Source: Blastobasis lacticolella (taxonomy: Eukaryota; Arthropoda; Insecta; Lepidoptera; Blastobasidae). From it: a stretch of 64,000 bases of DNA. Within the stretch, counting starts at the first letter, position 1; every line of letters begins with the position of its first letter. This document shows, piece after piece, positions 54,101 through 64,000 of the stretch. The translations under genes were made by a program, and so were the position numbers. The stretch covers positions 9,002,501 to 9,066,500 of the forward strand of contig LR990053.1 of the NCBI GenBank assembly GCA_905147135.1, written 5' to 3'. Under the pieces are notes generated by a model. The model was not told where the DNA came from and did no database searches. It saw only the letters and a list, made by a program, of their open reading frames with translations.

Positions 54101-57100
54101 TAATTTGAATTATCCATAATGCATAAAATTAGGATTGATTACAAGGAAACAAACTTAAATATCTGGGGTAACAATCAATAGACAGCTGTATTTCAGCGTG
54201 ACCGTAAACAAAATAAACAAACATCCAAACTTTCACTTTTGCGATATTAATTAGGATTACGTGCAAGTTAAACTTCAACCAAGATGTAATTGTTTAAGCT
54301 TTACTTAATATATTATCATTAGTGGACCCGACGCGACTTCGACGTACCTACCCTTTTTTTCTTGCTTATCTTCCTCTAGAATCACAATATATTGTTGATA
54401 ACCGGTTTAAAATTCGTTGCGTAGTTTAAAAGATCTGAGCGTATATATAGGTACATAGGAACAGACGGCGGGAACCGACTTTGTTTTATACTATGTATAC
54501 ACTTATAATTACGATCACCAGTCCGTAAATGTCCACGCAGGACTTGAAAGGTCTGTGGTAATCGGCAGTCACTAACTTGTTCCACTTTACTATGACTATG
54601 TTCTCAATATTAAGAATAATCAACTTGACGTCAATGTTCCGGTTGTGTTCTTGCACGCGAAGACCTGGGGTCCGCCTTGACCATGATACAGAATTTGGCA
54701 AATCACAGAATATTCTAGGAAGGAAAGTATTTCAACAACTGAGATTTCTAACCCGCCTGACAAGCATGGCGATTATTGATAATAACATTCGATAGAGCCT
54801 AAAAAGCCTGAATGCAGTTTTTTAACAGTTTACTCTTAGTTGACGGCGACGCGTCTGACTAGTCATCATCATTTCAGCCAGCCACAGTCCTCTGCCGGAC
54901 ATAGGCCTCCTCCTGAGCCTTCTATACCGATCGGCTCTTGCATCCACCGGATCCTCACAAACTTTCCAGGCCGTCCATCCATCTCTTCCACCCATCTTAC
55001 GCTATGACCAGCGCCAGTATGGATTGCATCACAGACGTATACCTAATCAAACTTCAGTCACTTGTGACTGGTCCCGGATTCGAAATGCATTACATTTTCC
55101 TTTCCCTCCTCAGACGAGCTGCTGCTGAAGCGTTTCCTAACCAGCTGCAGCTACAGCCTGGAGCGCACCAAGCGCACCATAGACTTCTTCTTTACGGTAC
55201 GCTCGACGGCTCCAGAGCTGTTCTGCAAACGGGACCCTTGGGCGCCGGAGATACGTCGCGTGTTCGAGATCACGTTAGTATATTGTTTAGCTGGTTTCTA
55301 TGTGGTTTATTATTTGGATTTTTATATTTCACTAAGGTGGCAATCTTAGGGGACATACATAGAAGCTTAAACTTCACGGTATCAGGAAAGAGATCCCGCG
55401 GGAAGCTGCGATGGCTTGATATCGCTGAGTCGAATTCGAGAGCCAACGGCTTACGACTACGTGGTAAGGATGCTGAAGACCGAGCAATGTAGAGAAGAAA
55501 ATGTAGGAAACAGACTCTTTGTTTTTTAACGGCCTTTGCCCCACTGCGCCTTCCCACCGCTGCAACTTCTGTGTATCCAGGATCTACAGCGGCGACCACA
55601 CCCAGGACCTGAGTTTTGACACTCAGGTACGCTCGAGGATAAGCTAATACTGTGTTGGGACCCGAAAAAATAAGAGTATGAAGGATAGTGATTCCAATTT
55701 CCCCACTCCAAAAACAACAAACACACAGGAAATTCCAGAAAAGTAGGAAAATCAATTCTGTATGTCAAATTTGTTTACAATAAAATGCACAATAAAGTGT
55801 TAAATATATAAATAAATAAATAAACCTCTTTCATAAGCTGGGATAGACGGTAAGATGACGATTATACAATTGAGGTGGTAAACAAGTGTACTGCGCCAGA
55901 TGGTAAGCAGTTACCGTAGCCCATGGATGTTTGCATAGGTATCACTGCCGTGCTGACGACCTCTTATTAACCAAGTTTTCACATGCTAATTCTTCAAGTA
56001 CTCGATGTTCCAATTAATAACTTAAATGTCGAGAATTTACTCATATGAGCTATTGGCTATCTCAGTGGACAACTGAATTTGACATAAAAATATTACACTA
56101 CTCTAATTTGGTAGATGCTATTTCCAGTGGCCTAGATTTGTAGTGTAGAATTATTTAATTTCATATTCAGATTCCAACTGCGTTAGCCAATAACCCCGCT
56201 GGTGAAAAAAGAGATTGGCCAAAGTGGATGAACGTAGTATCTACATACTTGTTTGTCAAACGTATGACATAAAAATGCAGTATTCTCGTATTTTCACTAC
56301 ATGATTTCCGGTAGAGTAGAATGAAGCACCATCCCCTCCCTTAGAATTTAATTTACGATACACAATAGCCAACTCCGCTGCTCGTATGCAGCAATATGCT
56401 GCCTTTAGGCCATTAGTACCTAGCCTCGGACAAAGAGGTCTGTTAGTGAAATGGATTGGTCCTTTATCTATTCTTCCGGACAGCAATGACCATTAGTTGA
56501 ATGCCTAAATGTATGGTGCTTTAAACGAGCATACGAGCATATTGTATATTAAGATTGATGAATGTGGAAGAAGCGAAAGTGATGTGTCACGGGCTCAGGG
56601 CCATAACCCCATTTCTGAAACGTAACTCCTTGCAAAAAAGAAGCAAACAATACTTACCATACTCTAACTTACCAAACTATTTATAAAATATATTATATAC
56701 CGATTTTTCTTACTCCTCCATACTCAACTCCTCAATCTTCTTCCAGGGACATGCTGCCTCTCCCGAACAAGACGAAAGAGAACTACAAATTGTTCATATA
56801 CCGGCTCAACAACCCCGACCTGGATCTCTTCACATTCGTCGACGCCGTGAAGACATTCTTCATGCTGGCTGACACGAGGCTTACAGAAGACGACGATATA
56901 CCAGCCGGAGAAATACCCATTTTCGACGCGGGTAACGTGTCTCTGAAGTTCATCGGGAAACTCAATTTATCCGTGCTGCGAAAATACATGCTGTATACAC
57001 AGGTATGTACCTCTATGTGGCCGTGTGGTACCTGGCCGTGTAGAATAGAACGAACCCTTTACACTCGTGTGTGTCGTACTATGTGATTATTGTTTTCGAG

Positions 57101-60100
57101 GCTAAAAATCTAAGAGCGTTTTCCATTGTTATATTTATAACACTGCGATCTCCAACCCGCCTATCAATCGTGGAGATTATGGGAATAAGCTCCCCTTTCG
57201 TGGGTGAGGCCCTAAGTCCTGCTATGGACGGTTATGGGCTGTGATGATGACGTACCTCTATATATATGCAGATAGAGTCAGTCACTGACAGTAAGAAGTC
57301 TCGAAGCCTCTAAGTAACTCAAATGATAGACGTGAGCTGACAAAACTCAGAGATGTTCTGTGATATCGAAAAAATTTTACATCAACCGGACTGTCTCCTT
57401 GTTTGTTTTATAAATACATGAGAAGATCCGCAAACTTTTCTATCAACTGATGGGATGGGATGCACTGCTATCAAAAGATATGGATCGAGCGACGACCACG
57501 ATTGGGAAGAATTAGTGTAGGTAAACCCTCTATAAAGTGGACCATACATTGATTTATCAACAGCCACGGGAGGCTGTTAGCGCAAAACTAATAGATGTGG
57601 CAATATTGTGAATTCCTTTGGGTGAAGCTTTTGTCTCACCACTGCTTCCACTGGAAGATGATTAAACTAAAACTAATAACAGACAATCCGTTTTGCCTGG
57701 AGCCGACCAACCGTCAGTTGCAATTGATACTAATCCTTAAGTAGTATAAAATAAAGTTGCTTTTGGGTACGTGCTCGGACGTCTGACCAAGGCCGGATCG
57801 ACGGCCAGCCAAAAACGACTTTATGTTTTACATTCTAAGGATTAGTATCGACTGCAACTGACGGTTGGTCAGGTCCAGCCAAATCGGAGCGTCTGTTACA
57901 AGTATAACATTAGTTCAAGTTCTCGAACTACGTACCTTCTAAATATGTATTATTTATACGACATAATATTTTCTAAGAATCGTGTTTCTGCATAATTACG
58001 TTAAAATAAATAAATATTCATACCCACGTAAAGAATTCATAGCATTTGCATCAGAAACTGTAAAGGGCTCCTCTCGTTTACATTTCGAATGTTTGTTATT
58101 GTTTGTATTTATGCTTTTGAAGGTTCGGTGTTGAGAAATCTTGTTTATTAACGAGATCTTGTTTATATGACGTGCAGTAGATTAATGGGTTAACTCTATT
58201 TTAAATTATTCGAATTTTACTAATTTAAGAAAATTATAATAATAAAAGAATAGTCATATATATTTGTGATTATAGGTATTCATTGCAGTACCTTAAGGTA
58301 CAAAGTGCCTAGTAACTAATTTGTTACAACAATGTATTTTGCATGATTGCACCAAACTCTAGGCGACTCCTAACTTGACTTAAAATATTCATAAGAAGAA
58401 AAATCATTGTACTTACACCAACCTAATGTGAAAACTTAACTCGCTAAATTACTCTTAAAACGCCACTGATGTTGTGACCCCTAAATGCTTAGGAATATTT
58501 CATGGCATCACCATAGGAGTAGCCTGAGTTTAGTGCTATCAGGCATAATTTTACGACGTCGCAATTGTTAAGCCATTTCTAGCGCTAATGACTTTGGATT
58601 TATAACGTCATTGGCGCCAAAATAGTCATCATCTAATTTTAGATGGCTAAAGCGGTTTTTGAAAACAATAAAGTCGCGGTTAGTTTTTTTTTAATTTACG
58701 GATCTAGGCATCTAGCATTGACGTCAATGGTTTCACCTCTAACCGCAATGTCGAATTTTTAATTGGTACGAATAGTCATTAACCATAATTGGGGAGTATT
58801 TTAATCAAAGTTTTTATATATTCCCTATTTTACTATACCGCAGGTAAGCTGTTGCTAGTCAACAATAAAATGGAAATCCCAGTTGTAGGTAATGTTGAAT
58901 ACGTATCATAGGATATCATATTCATGTAAATAATTATTAGTCTAGGTGGTCGAGCCTCGCAGTAGGCATAAAAAGTTGTAATACCTACCTCGAGGTTTAA
59001 CATAATAATATTGTGCGTGGTTAGTTAATTTTGGCATCTAAATACGTATCTACGTGTATCCCTATACGTAATTCTATATCATTGCGTACATATTGCACTG
59101 TTAATGGAGAACATGGGGGACTATTCTTTCGCTGTGACATCTCGATGTCGACATTTTTCTAGCTACAAATCTCCATTAATAATGACACTGATATATCTAT
59201 TTCAGCCATAAACAGTTTCTCAACTATCTTCGACAATCGTATAAGATCGTTTTCAGTGACGTTTGATATAGATTTCTGGCTAAAGAAAATGTCGATTTTT
59301 GATGTCACAGAGTGAGAATAGGCCCCCATAACTTAGCCGCACATGTGTACATACTTGGTGTCTATACCATCAAAAGTTATATAAAAAAGGAAAACGAAAT
59401 TTACAAGCGAGTGTACTTGCTAATATACATCCTACACACTACGCAACGTTGGTGTCGCCTGTAAATTATTTTGCAAAATATTGCAGGTCAAAATCTCAAG
59501 GCGCTTTTTTTGTCGGGGGCTCTGTTTGTTTTGTCGCTCTAGTACGTACGAGTGCTATCGAACAGATATCGTGAGTGGTCATATAAGTTTGTGACCAGTA
59601 TAGTAGAATATATGGGTGTGCCATCATCATCATCATTATCTCCCGGCTAATCCTGGCTCACCTCACTCGGTCTTCAGCATCCTTGGTGGTGAGCTGATAT
59701 GGGTAATATATCAGTGTAAATTTACCAAAGATTTAATCTGGTCCGGTTCCCATGTTAGTAGGGTCACGGAGGTTCGATGGCAGGTGCTCTAGTAATCGCC
59801 CGATATGACAAATCCTGGACCATAATCAAGGCGGACCCCGTGCCCTCGCGAAAGCACAACCGGGATACTGGCGCCAAGATGGTGGTTATCTTTAGCGCCT
59901 AACGCAATACGTAATCGGGATAGGATCGGGTCCGATGTCACCCCACACCAACTAATATTCTGTGCCTACATAACGGTTGCCGGTCTCCACTTGAGAACTG
60001 TTACAGCAGCGGTTGTTGGTTCTTCGGCAGATGTGGTCAGTCCAATGCCCCTTCAACCAGCTAGTTCTGTGCTCTATGTCAGTATCTTTGGCTCCCTGTC

Positions 60101-62392
60101 ATCAATAGCCCATAAGAATCCACTGCTGAACTTAACCTTCTATATTCTTCTAGGGAGCCAATTGGTACCCCTTGGAAAGTATATTATTATCATAATCACC
60201 ACGCTTGGAAGGCGAAAGTGTGTCTCTATCGGCCTTGTTGTATTCTTGTTATAAAAATATCTGAAAAGTTCATGACGTGACAAACGCTGAATTTAAATTT
60301 TGCTTATTACAGGAGGCGATACCAATTAGGCTAAAACAAGTGCACATTATCAACGCGCCGTCCTACATCGGCAAGATACACGGCGTGTGCAAGCCCTTCC
60401 TGAAGACAGAGGTCGCCAAGCTTGTAAGTAACTATGTCGGCAAAGACACTGTCGATACATTGTAAATCCTATTACATTAATGATGATAGGGATGGGAAGT
60501 ATTCGCGTGATACGTTGCGACTCGCAATCAACCATTATGGTTCGTTACAGGATGATAGGCACGTATTTAAGATCCTGGCATATTTCTTGACCTTGGCACA
60601 GTAGCACTTATGTCATAGATACAAATGTGTGCAAGTCTTACCTCACTTCGTCAAAAAATTTAAGCTATAAATTTTGCCGGCAACTAAGTTTGGCGACGTC
60701 AATTTAATCACAGTACCAGCAATAATACACTTATTCCATCGAAGCTCTGGCATTTCAATACTCTCCAGGAATTTTGGTTAGACTACTGAAACCACTCTAG
60801 CACAGTAGATATCACCTAGAGGTGATCAAGAGATAGTCCGAAAAACTTTTCCAGAATTTTGATTTCTGTAGTATGTTTCGAGTTTTGATCAGTGGGCTAT
60901 TGGAAGTTTTGTTTAACCCGTGGCCGTGTGGCTTCTTGATTATCGACATATATTTCCCATAATTAAAGTGGGAACTATTTTTCTGACAATCAAGAGATTA
61001 TATCCACTATGCAAGACTGTTTTTAGAGGGTTGACCTTTCATCCTCGAGGTTTTTAAAATGCTGGAGCACCGACGGAAAAAGTGTATTTTGTAGTGGCTT
61101 CATCGCAGGAACCTACTAACTAAGCGCTACACCTAAATAACATGCTTGTCTGTTCGTAGATAAAGTTCCACGAGCCCAACTCCTCAACCCTGTACGAGCA
61201 CGTGCCCAGGGAGCTGTTGCCCGACGAGTACGGTGGCAAAGCCGGCCCCCTGGACCAGATCAAGCGGCAATGGATCAAGAAAATTGAAGCTAAGAGGTAC
61301 AAATTCCTGTCAATCGAATGTTGAGCTTGCTGTTGACGTCTGCGCTGTTATTCTATGTTACCACTAAAAAGCGATTCGTTCTGGTTGGATTTCTTTGCCA
61401 ATCGAGGTGCCAAGTACCAATAACTTTTTATGCGTACTAAAGTACATTAGTTGAACATTAACCAATGATCTTACGATGAGGGAAACCATCGTGAGGAAAC
61501 CTGCACATTCAGACGATTAAATATGTAACCATGATAAAATCTGGTTTCCTCTGTTGACAGGGCCACGGAGGTCAGATGGCTCGCTTTACTGTAATTACTT
61601 GATCTGGCAAATCCTGGCTATTGGTCAAAGCAAACCTTGTGCCCCGCAAGAGCACAACGTGGATATTGGCACCAAGATGGTTATTATCTTTAGTACCTAT
61701 TGAGATATCTTCACGACTGAAAAAAAAAGCTGCTGCACATTTTCTGGTCTACGCAGGATTAGCAGGCAAAATCTGTTCTTAAGTGCAAAAGTTAACTCAG
61801 TTACACGCTCAACAGCACATATATGGCCGGCACCGCATCCGCTCCCCAAGGTTGCAAATGTCCTGGACGACGGTAGCCGCTTTGCATCCGGTGTACCGTC
61901 CGTCCGTGAGCCTCCCAAGGGAATAAAAAATACATAGATAAGCTAATCATCATCACAGCCCGTAACAGTCTACTGCAGGATTTAGGGCCTCTTCCACGAA
62001 AGGGGAGGGTATTGCCATAATCTCCACGCTTGGCAGGCGGGTTGGAGATCGCAGTGTTTAAATATAACTGGAAAATGCTGCTGCCCATTTTCCAGACTAC
62101 GGAGACTTTTGATCTGTTGCCTCGAAAACATTAGTCGCCTTGTACGACACCCATGAGTGTAAAGGGTTGGTGCTATTCTACTCAGCTGGACACCACACGG
62201 CCAGGATGAGCTAAGCTAATAAACCTATACAAATATTATATTATATTCCTTTCATCCAGGGAATGGTTCCTGACCAACGACAAGCGCTGGGCGGTGGACG
62301 AGAGTCTGCGACCGACCAGCTGCGTCGACGACGACCGCCTCGACAAAGTCCGAGACTTGCCCGGCTCGTTCCGCTCCCTCGCCTTGGACTAG
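48160..62392 (+). CDS. CRAL-TRIO domain lipid carrier (alpha-tocopherol transfer protein/clavesin-like), six coding exons
   Basis: Exons 48160-48247, 55114-55273, 56747-57002, 60313-60423, 61160-61296 and 62260-62392 join with matching phases (1, 2, 0, 0, 2) and consensus GT-AG sites into 294 aa, the usual size for insect members. The CRAL-TRIO N-terminal helical part spans residues 1 to about 80 (SIKDWLSKQPHLP, DELLLKRFLTSCSYSLERTK). The lipid-binding half follows (FIYRLNNPDLDLFTFVDA, then IRLKQVHIINAPSYIGKIHG and VCKPFLKTEVAKL). The late motif EHVPRELLPDEYGG is typical of the family. Such proteins carry hydrophobic ligands (tocopherol, retinoids, phosphoinositides) in the cytosol; the ligand here is unknown. 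The acceptor four bases before ATG 48160 shows that an upstream non-coding exon exists. Intron 1 is 6.9 kb and the introns are full of SINE and repeat C copies. No signal peptide. Confidence 0.92.
48664..48697. repeat. 34-bp near-perfect palindrome in CRAL-TRIO intron 1
   Basis: Two 16-base arms (TAAAGCGTTTGTTATA and its exact complement) separated by AG. Confidence 0.85.
49340..49490. repeat. Inverted repeat with a 28-bp perfect palindrome (49434-49461)
   Basis: The palindrome centres on AAAAAGCTTTTT with CTCGCAGC arms. Outside it, TTTTTGGTGCG plus ACTCGCAG (49347-49371) mirrors CTGCGAG plus ACACACCAAAA (49455-49477). Possibly a small MITE remnant. Confidence 0.6.
49491..51152. other. Intronic AT-rich sequence
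   Basis: Part of CRAL-TRIO intron 1. Small ORFs such as 50624-50830 lack support. Confidence 0.3.
51153..51303 (+). mobile_element. SINE-A body fragment
   Basis: GCACGTTCAGGCGACTGAAT to TAATTACCTGATCTGCCAA; head and tail are missing. Confidence 0.75.
51304..52018. other. Intronic AT-rich sequence
   Basis: Nothing recognised. Confidence 0.3.
52019..52264 (-). repeat. Interspersed repeat C, copy 3 (inverted)
   Basis: ATGGCCGTATGGTGTCCGGC, GTCGTACAAGGCGACTAATG, GAAAATGGGCAGCAGCG and ATCTCCAACCCGC: the reverse complement of the copy at 31807. Confidence 0.78.
52360..52560 (+). mobile_element. SINE-A body copy
   Basis: GGTGACGGTGAGGGAAAACA through TAATTGCCTGATCTGCTAAA and GCCCTCGCGCGCG to the CCAAAGATG end; head missing. 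Confidence 0.75.
52561..53494. other. Intronic AT-rich sequence
   Basis: Nothing recognised. Confidence 0.3.
53495..53805 (+). mobile_element. SINE-A copy (partial head)
   Basis: GCTTGCGAGAGGTACCGG with B box GGGTTCGAATCCC, then the full body to CATTAATGTCGAGATG. Confidence 0.8.
53806..54309. other. Intronic AT-rich sequence with a 13-G tract at 54054-54066
   Basis: Nothing else recognised. Confidence 0.3.
54310..54498 (-). repeat. Interspersed repeat E, copy 3
   Basis: Minus-strand order AAACAAAGTCGGTTCCCGCC, then CTACGCAACGAATTTTAAAC and GTCGAAGTCGCGTCGGG, as in copies 15872 and 39862. Confidence 0.62.
54619..54715 (-). mobile_element. SINE-A tail fragment (inverted)
   Basis: CAACTTGACGTCAATGTTCC, GGGGTCCGCCTTGACCATG and AATTTGGCAAATCAC are the complement of the SINE-A 3' part. 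Confidence 0.7.
54716..54864. other. Short intronic spacer
   Basis: Nothing recognised. Confidence 0.25.
54865..55010 (-). mobile_element. RTE-like 3' terminal fragment
   Basis: CATCATCATTTCAGCCAGCC, TCTGCCGGACATAGGCCTCC and following match the inverted 3' terminus of RTE elements. It ends about 100 bases before CRAL-TRIO exon 2. Confidence 0.6.
55378..55505 (+). mobile_element. RTE-like C-terminal/3' fragment in CRAL-TRIO intron 2
   Basis: GTATCAGGAAAGAGATCCC, GCTGCGATGGCTTGATATCG, GAGCCAACGGCTTACGAC and GGATGCTGAAGACCGAGC match 23505-23625 of the deleted RTE element. Confidence 0.72.
55506..56746. other. CRAL-TRIO intron 2, AT-rich
   Basis: Holds GCGCCAGATGGTAAGCAGTT at about 55890 (3' part of a common dispersed element) and an RTE-like MNVEEAKVMCHG reading at 56545-56640. 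Nothing coding. Confidence 0.35.
57015..57253 (-). repeat. Interspersed repeat C, copy 4 (inverted)
   Basis: GGCCGTGTGGTACCTGGCCG, GTTTTCCATTGTTATATTTA, CTGCGATCTCCAACCCGCC and GGGTGAGGCCCTAAGTCC; diverged. It begins about a dozen bases after the exon 3 donor of the CRAL-TRIO gene. Confidence 0.75.
57254..57676. other. Intronic spacer
   Basis: Nothing recognised. Confidence 0.3.
57677..57898. mobile_element. MITE with inverted repeats of about 90 bp
   Basis: Left TAACAGACAATCCG, GACCAACCGTCAGTTGCA and GATACTAATCCTTA mirror the right TAAGGATTAGTATCGAC, TGCAACTGACGGTTGGTC and GTCTGTTA. The centre carries a short GGCCGG stretch. No coding capacity; the element is nearly all inverted repeat. 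Confidence 0.82.
57899..59112. other. Intronic AT-rich sequence
   Basis: Nothing supported. Confidence 0.3.
59113..59329. mobile_element. MITE with inverted repeats of about 45 bp
   Basis: ATGGGGGACTATTCT, GCTGTGACATC and GTCGACATTTT at the left mirror AAAATGTCGATTTTT, GATGTCACAG and AGAATAGGCCCCCAT at the right. Total 217 bp, non-coding. Confidence 0.8.
59625..59690 (-). mobile_element. RTE-like 3' tail fragment
   Basis: CATCATCATCATTATCTCCC and ACTCGGTCTTCAGCATCCTT are the complement of the RTE tail (GGATGCTGAAGACCGAG). Confidence 0.55.
59690..59885 (+). mobile_element. SINE-A body copy
   Basis: TTAATCTGGTCCGGTTCCC, GTAGGGTCACGGAGG, GACAAATCCTGGACCATAAT and CTGGCGCCAAGATGG; no head. Confidence 0.72.
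59990..60110 (-). mobile_element. Degraded RTE-like fragment
   Basis: CAGTCCAATGCCCCTTCAAC and AGCTAGTTCTGTGCTCTATG resemble, in the same orientation, 25350-25400 of the minus-strand RTE fragment. Confidence 0.4.
60105..60215 (+). repeat. Repeat C, degraded copy
   Basis: CATAAGAATCCACTGCTGAA and TAATCACCACGCTTGGAAGG retain the order of repeat C. Confidence 0.45.
60424..61159. other. CRAL-TRIO intron 4
   Basis: No repeat family recognised. Confidence 0.3.
61444..61690 (+). mobile_element. SINE-A body copy in CRAL-TRIO intron 5
   Basis: TGAACATTAACCAATGATC, CTGCACATTCAGACGATTAA and TTACTTGATCTGGCAAATCC through TGGCACCAAGATGG; head missing. Confidence 0.75.
61949..62206 (+). repeat. Interspersed repeat C, copy 5, in CRAL-TRIO intron 5
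   Basis: ATCATCACAGCCCGTAACAG, GGAGGGTATTGCCATAATC, GGCAGGCGGGTTGGAGATC and ACACCACACGGCCA. It ends about 50 bases before exon 6. Confidence 0.8.
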
Positions 62393-62741
62393 ACTTAACT
62401 TTACCTGTACTAGTATTCTTAATTACATTAAGACCCTATGTATACTAGGCTACGAAAATTCTTTCACGTACATCCACGTCATTGGGTCGAGTCGAATAAC
62501 TCTATCTACGGGGAACTATGGCTTTTTAGGAGATGTCATTGTCTTACTGCAGGGCAAAGTCCTCTCTCCCATTTCTCGAAAGTATGGCCCGTATTTTTAA
62601 ATCACACCCGATTTGAGCGCAGTGAAGAGAGCCGTTTTTTATTTTGTGGCAGAAGTGAGATCAAGTTCTCAGGTGCTGTATTTATTAATTTCATACTAAA
62701 GTTTGGGTTTAAATGCAGGATTTTATTTCATTGACGCTGCA

Positions 62742-62747
62742 AATAAA
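62742..62747 (+). terminator. Polyadenylation signal candidate of the CRAL-TRIO gene
   Basis: AATAAA about 350 bases after the stop, followed by a GT-rich stretch. Confidence 0.5.
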
Positions 62748-63577
62748 TGTTGTATCCTAATGTCTTGTAGGTTATGTAAATAAGTACAATGTCAAGTCAG
62801 CGTTTAAGTTTGAACTCTTAAGTAATAGAAGCCTATGGATCTGTCAGTTTAAATGAGAGTTAGATAACGCTTTTAATGAGCATATTTTTTTTTAAACTTT
62901 CGTAATGGTAACATCGCTATTTCAAAATAGTTATTAGCTATTTCTAGCCATTTAGTAGCCACTTTTAACAATTATTCTGGAATTAAACATTTTTTTTCTA
63001 AAATGGCAGTAATTTTGCACTGGATTTTCGTAGCGTGGCAGCCCATACTTTTAAAGGCGACGGAAGATACTGAAGTGTGTACTTAATTTTAAGCTAAAAC
63101 GCTACTTAGTAGCTAAATAAGTATAAACCTACTTAAAAAGATTAAAATGGTTTGTAATGTAAAGTTTAACGTCTCAGATGAACAACTAAGTTCTATGGGG
63201 TAGGTAAGTATGTAGTTAAGCTTGTAAAATATTTTTAAGTGCTTAGATAGTACAAAAATATTTCTGTTTGTTATTTTATAATTTATACCTATGTTGTAAT
63301 AGCTTTCTGATTATTCGATTCTATTTAAAACTGGGTTACTGCCGGCACTCTGTCATTAGAAAGTAATATCAATTGTACAACAAATATGAACGATGAACCT
63401 GATATTAAAAACACAGTTCTGAAATTATACGGAACATTAGTATTTAAATAGTTGCCTACTTAGTTAAACAAACCTTTACACTGTATATAGAATGATATAG
63501 CGTTGATTATTATAATATTGACAAACTGAAATTAAAAAGTAAAACTAAGCAACGACTTTCTTATTTTGCCAGTGGAT
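62748..63577. other. AT-rich intergenic
   Basis: Nothing recognised. Confidence 0.3.
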
Positions 63578-63832
63578 GACAACCTGAGTGGTTCAGTGGT
63601 ATGCCACGCAAGAGTCCCGGGTTCGATTCCCGGCCGTGCAGAAATTGAAATGATGAATTTTAATTTCTGTTACGGGTCTGGGTATTCTATGTTTAATAAG
63701 TATGTATTTAAAGGTATATAAGTAGTTTATCAGTTATCTAGCACCCATAACACAAGCTTTGCTTACTTTGGGGCTAGATAGCGTTGTGTGAATTTGTCCA
63801 CGATTATTTATTTATTTTGCAATGATTTTACA
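63578..63832 (+). mobile_element. SINE-B copy 4 (full length)
   Basis: ACCTGAGTGGTTCAGTGG, GCCACGCAAGAG and CCCGGGTTCGATTCCCGGCC head, the GAAATTGAAATGATGAATTT body and the TTTGGGGCTAGATAGCG end with ATTT repeats. Confidence 0.85.
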
Positions 63833-63880
63833 TATTAAATCTAGTAAAGTAGCACTAGAAGAAATAGTAGAGCACAGACT

Positions 63881-64000
63881 GAGACTGGTATTGTACCTAA
63901 GTCGTGGAAGTTTGCCAATGTGCAGCCCGTGCCAAAAAAAGGCAGCCGTGCCGACCCTTCCAATTACCGCCCTATTTCGGTCACTTCCATACTCTGTAAG
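63881..64000 (+). pseudogene. Non-LTR reverse transcriptase, start of the finger region, cut by the window edge
   Basis: Reads TGIVPKSWKFANVQPVPKKG and SNYRPISVTSILCK, the N-terminal RT blocks of a Jockey-like element, in an open frame to the last base. Whether it is intact beyond the window cannot be seen. Confidence 0.75.

Noticed and set aside
54938..55492. 184-codon ORF on the plus strand
   Set aside because: Runs through an RTE fragment, CRAL-TRIO exon 2 in the wrong frame, and another RTE fragment; it is a chance frame.
61697..62088. Two overlapping minus-strand ORFs
   Set aside because: They lie across repeat C in the CRAL-TRIO intron and show no family signal.
63585..63650. tRNA-Gly gene
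   Set aside because: The head resembles tRNA-Gly(GCC), but parts of the D arm and acceptor stem are missing and the copy is a SINE-B.

Overview
This is eukaryotic, AT-rich nuclear DNA with short exons, GT-AG introns and a very dense load of short interspersed repeats. The gene content and repeat types (CYP4-type P450, insect-type CRAL-TRIO gene, RTE-like and RNase-H-bearing non-LTR elements, two tRNA-headed SINE families, MITEs) point to an insect, most likely a moth or butterfly. There is nothing prokaryotic and no CRISPR array.

Three host genes can be reconstructed exon by exon. (1) A complete nine-exon cytochrome P450 of the CYP4 clan lies on the minus strand (18662 down to 12698, 502 aa), with its I-helix, ExxR and heme-cysteine motifs intact. 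An orphan last exon of a paralogue lies upstream at 20932-21134. (2) A neugrin-like (NGRN/Rrg9 family) mitochondrial protein lies on the minus strand in three exons (29667 down to 27817, 377 aa). A frameshifted copy of its last exon plus part of the preceding intron sits at 1-1005. (3) A CRAL-TRIO lipid-carrier gene of the alpha-tocopherol-transfer-protein/clavesin type lies on the plus strand in six coding exons (48160 to 62392, 294 aa). It probably has a non-coding first exon far upstream, with a candidate ending at 33197.

The left 12 kb is mostly mobile DNA. A decayed ORF resembling the C-terminal catalytic part of RAG1/Transib transposases (1617-2039 and 7965-8378) is split by a 5.9-kb LOA/I-like non-LTR retrotransposon (2040-7952). 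That insertion has a perfect 12-bp target-site duplication, and its two ORFs meet in an ATGA stop-start overlap. It is followed by a MITE, a solo-LTR-like block and a 1272-bp foldback element (10299-11570). The foldback has exact CATGG termini, an 8-bp target duplication and 104-bp tandem units in inverted arms.

From 21.6 to 26.9 kb lies another cluster of transposon debris: long inverted arms around an internally deleted RTE-like element, a mariner-like fragment, an RTE reverse-transcriptase fragment and an RNase H fragment. The rest (30-48 kb and the introns of the CRAL-TRIO gene) is AT-rich non-coding DNA studded with SINE-A (about 15 copies), SINE-B (4), a repeat here called C (6), a repeat called E (4), short non-LTR 3' ends and two further MITEs. 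The window ends inside a non-LTR reverse transcriptase.

The three host genes have unrelated functions and no operon-like relationship. The strongest candidates for something undescribed are the RAG1/Transib-like pseudogene with its nested insertion and the foldback element.
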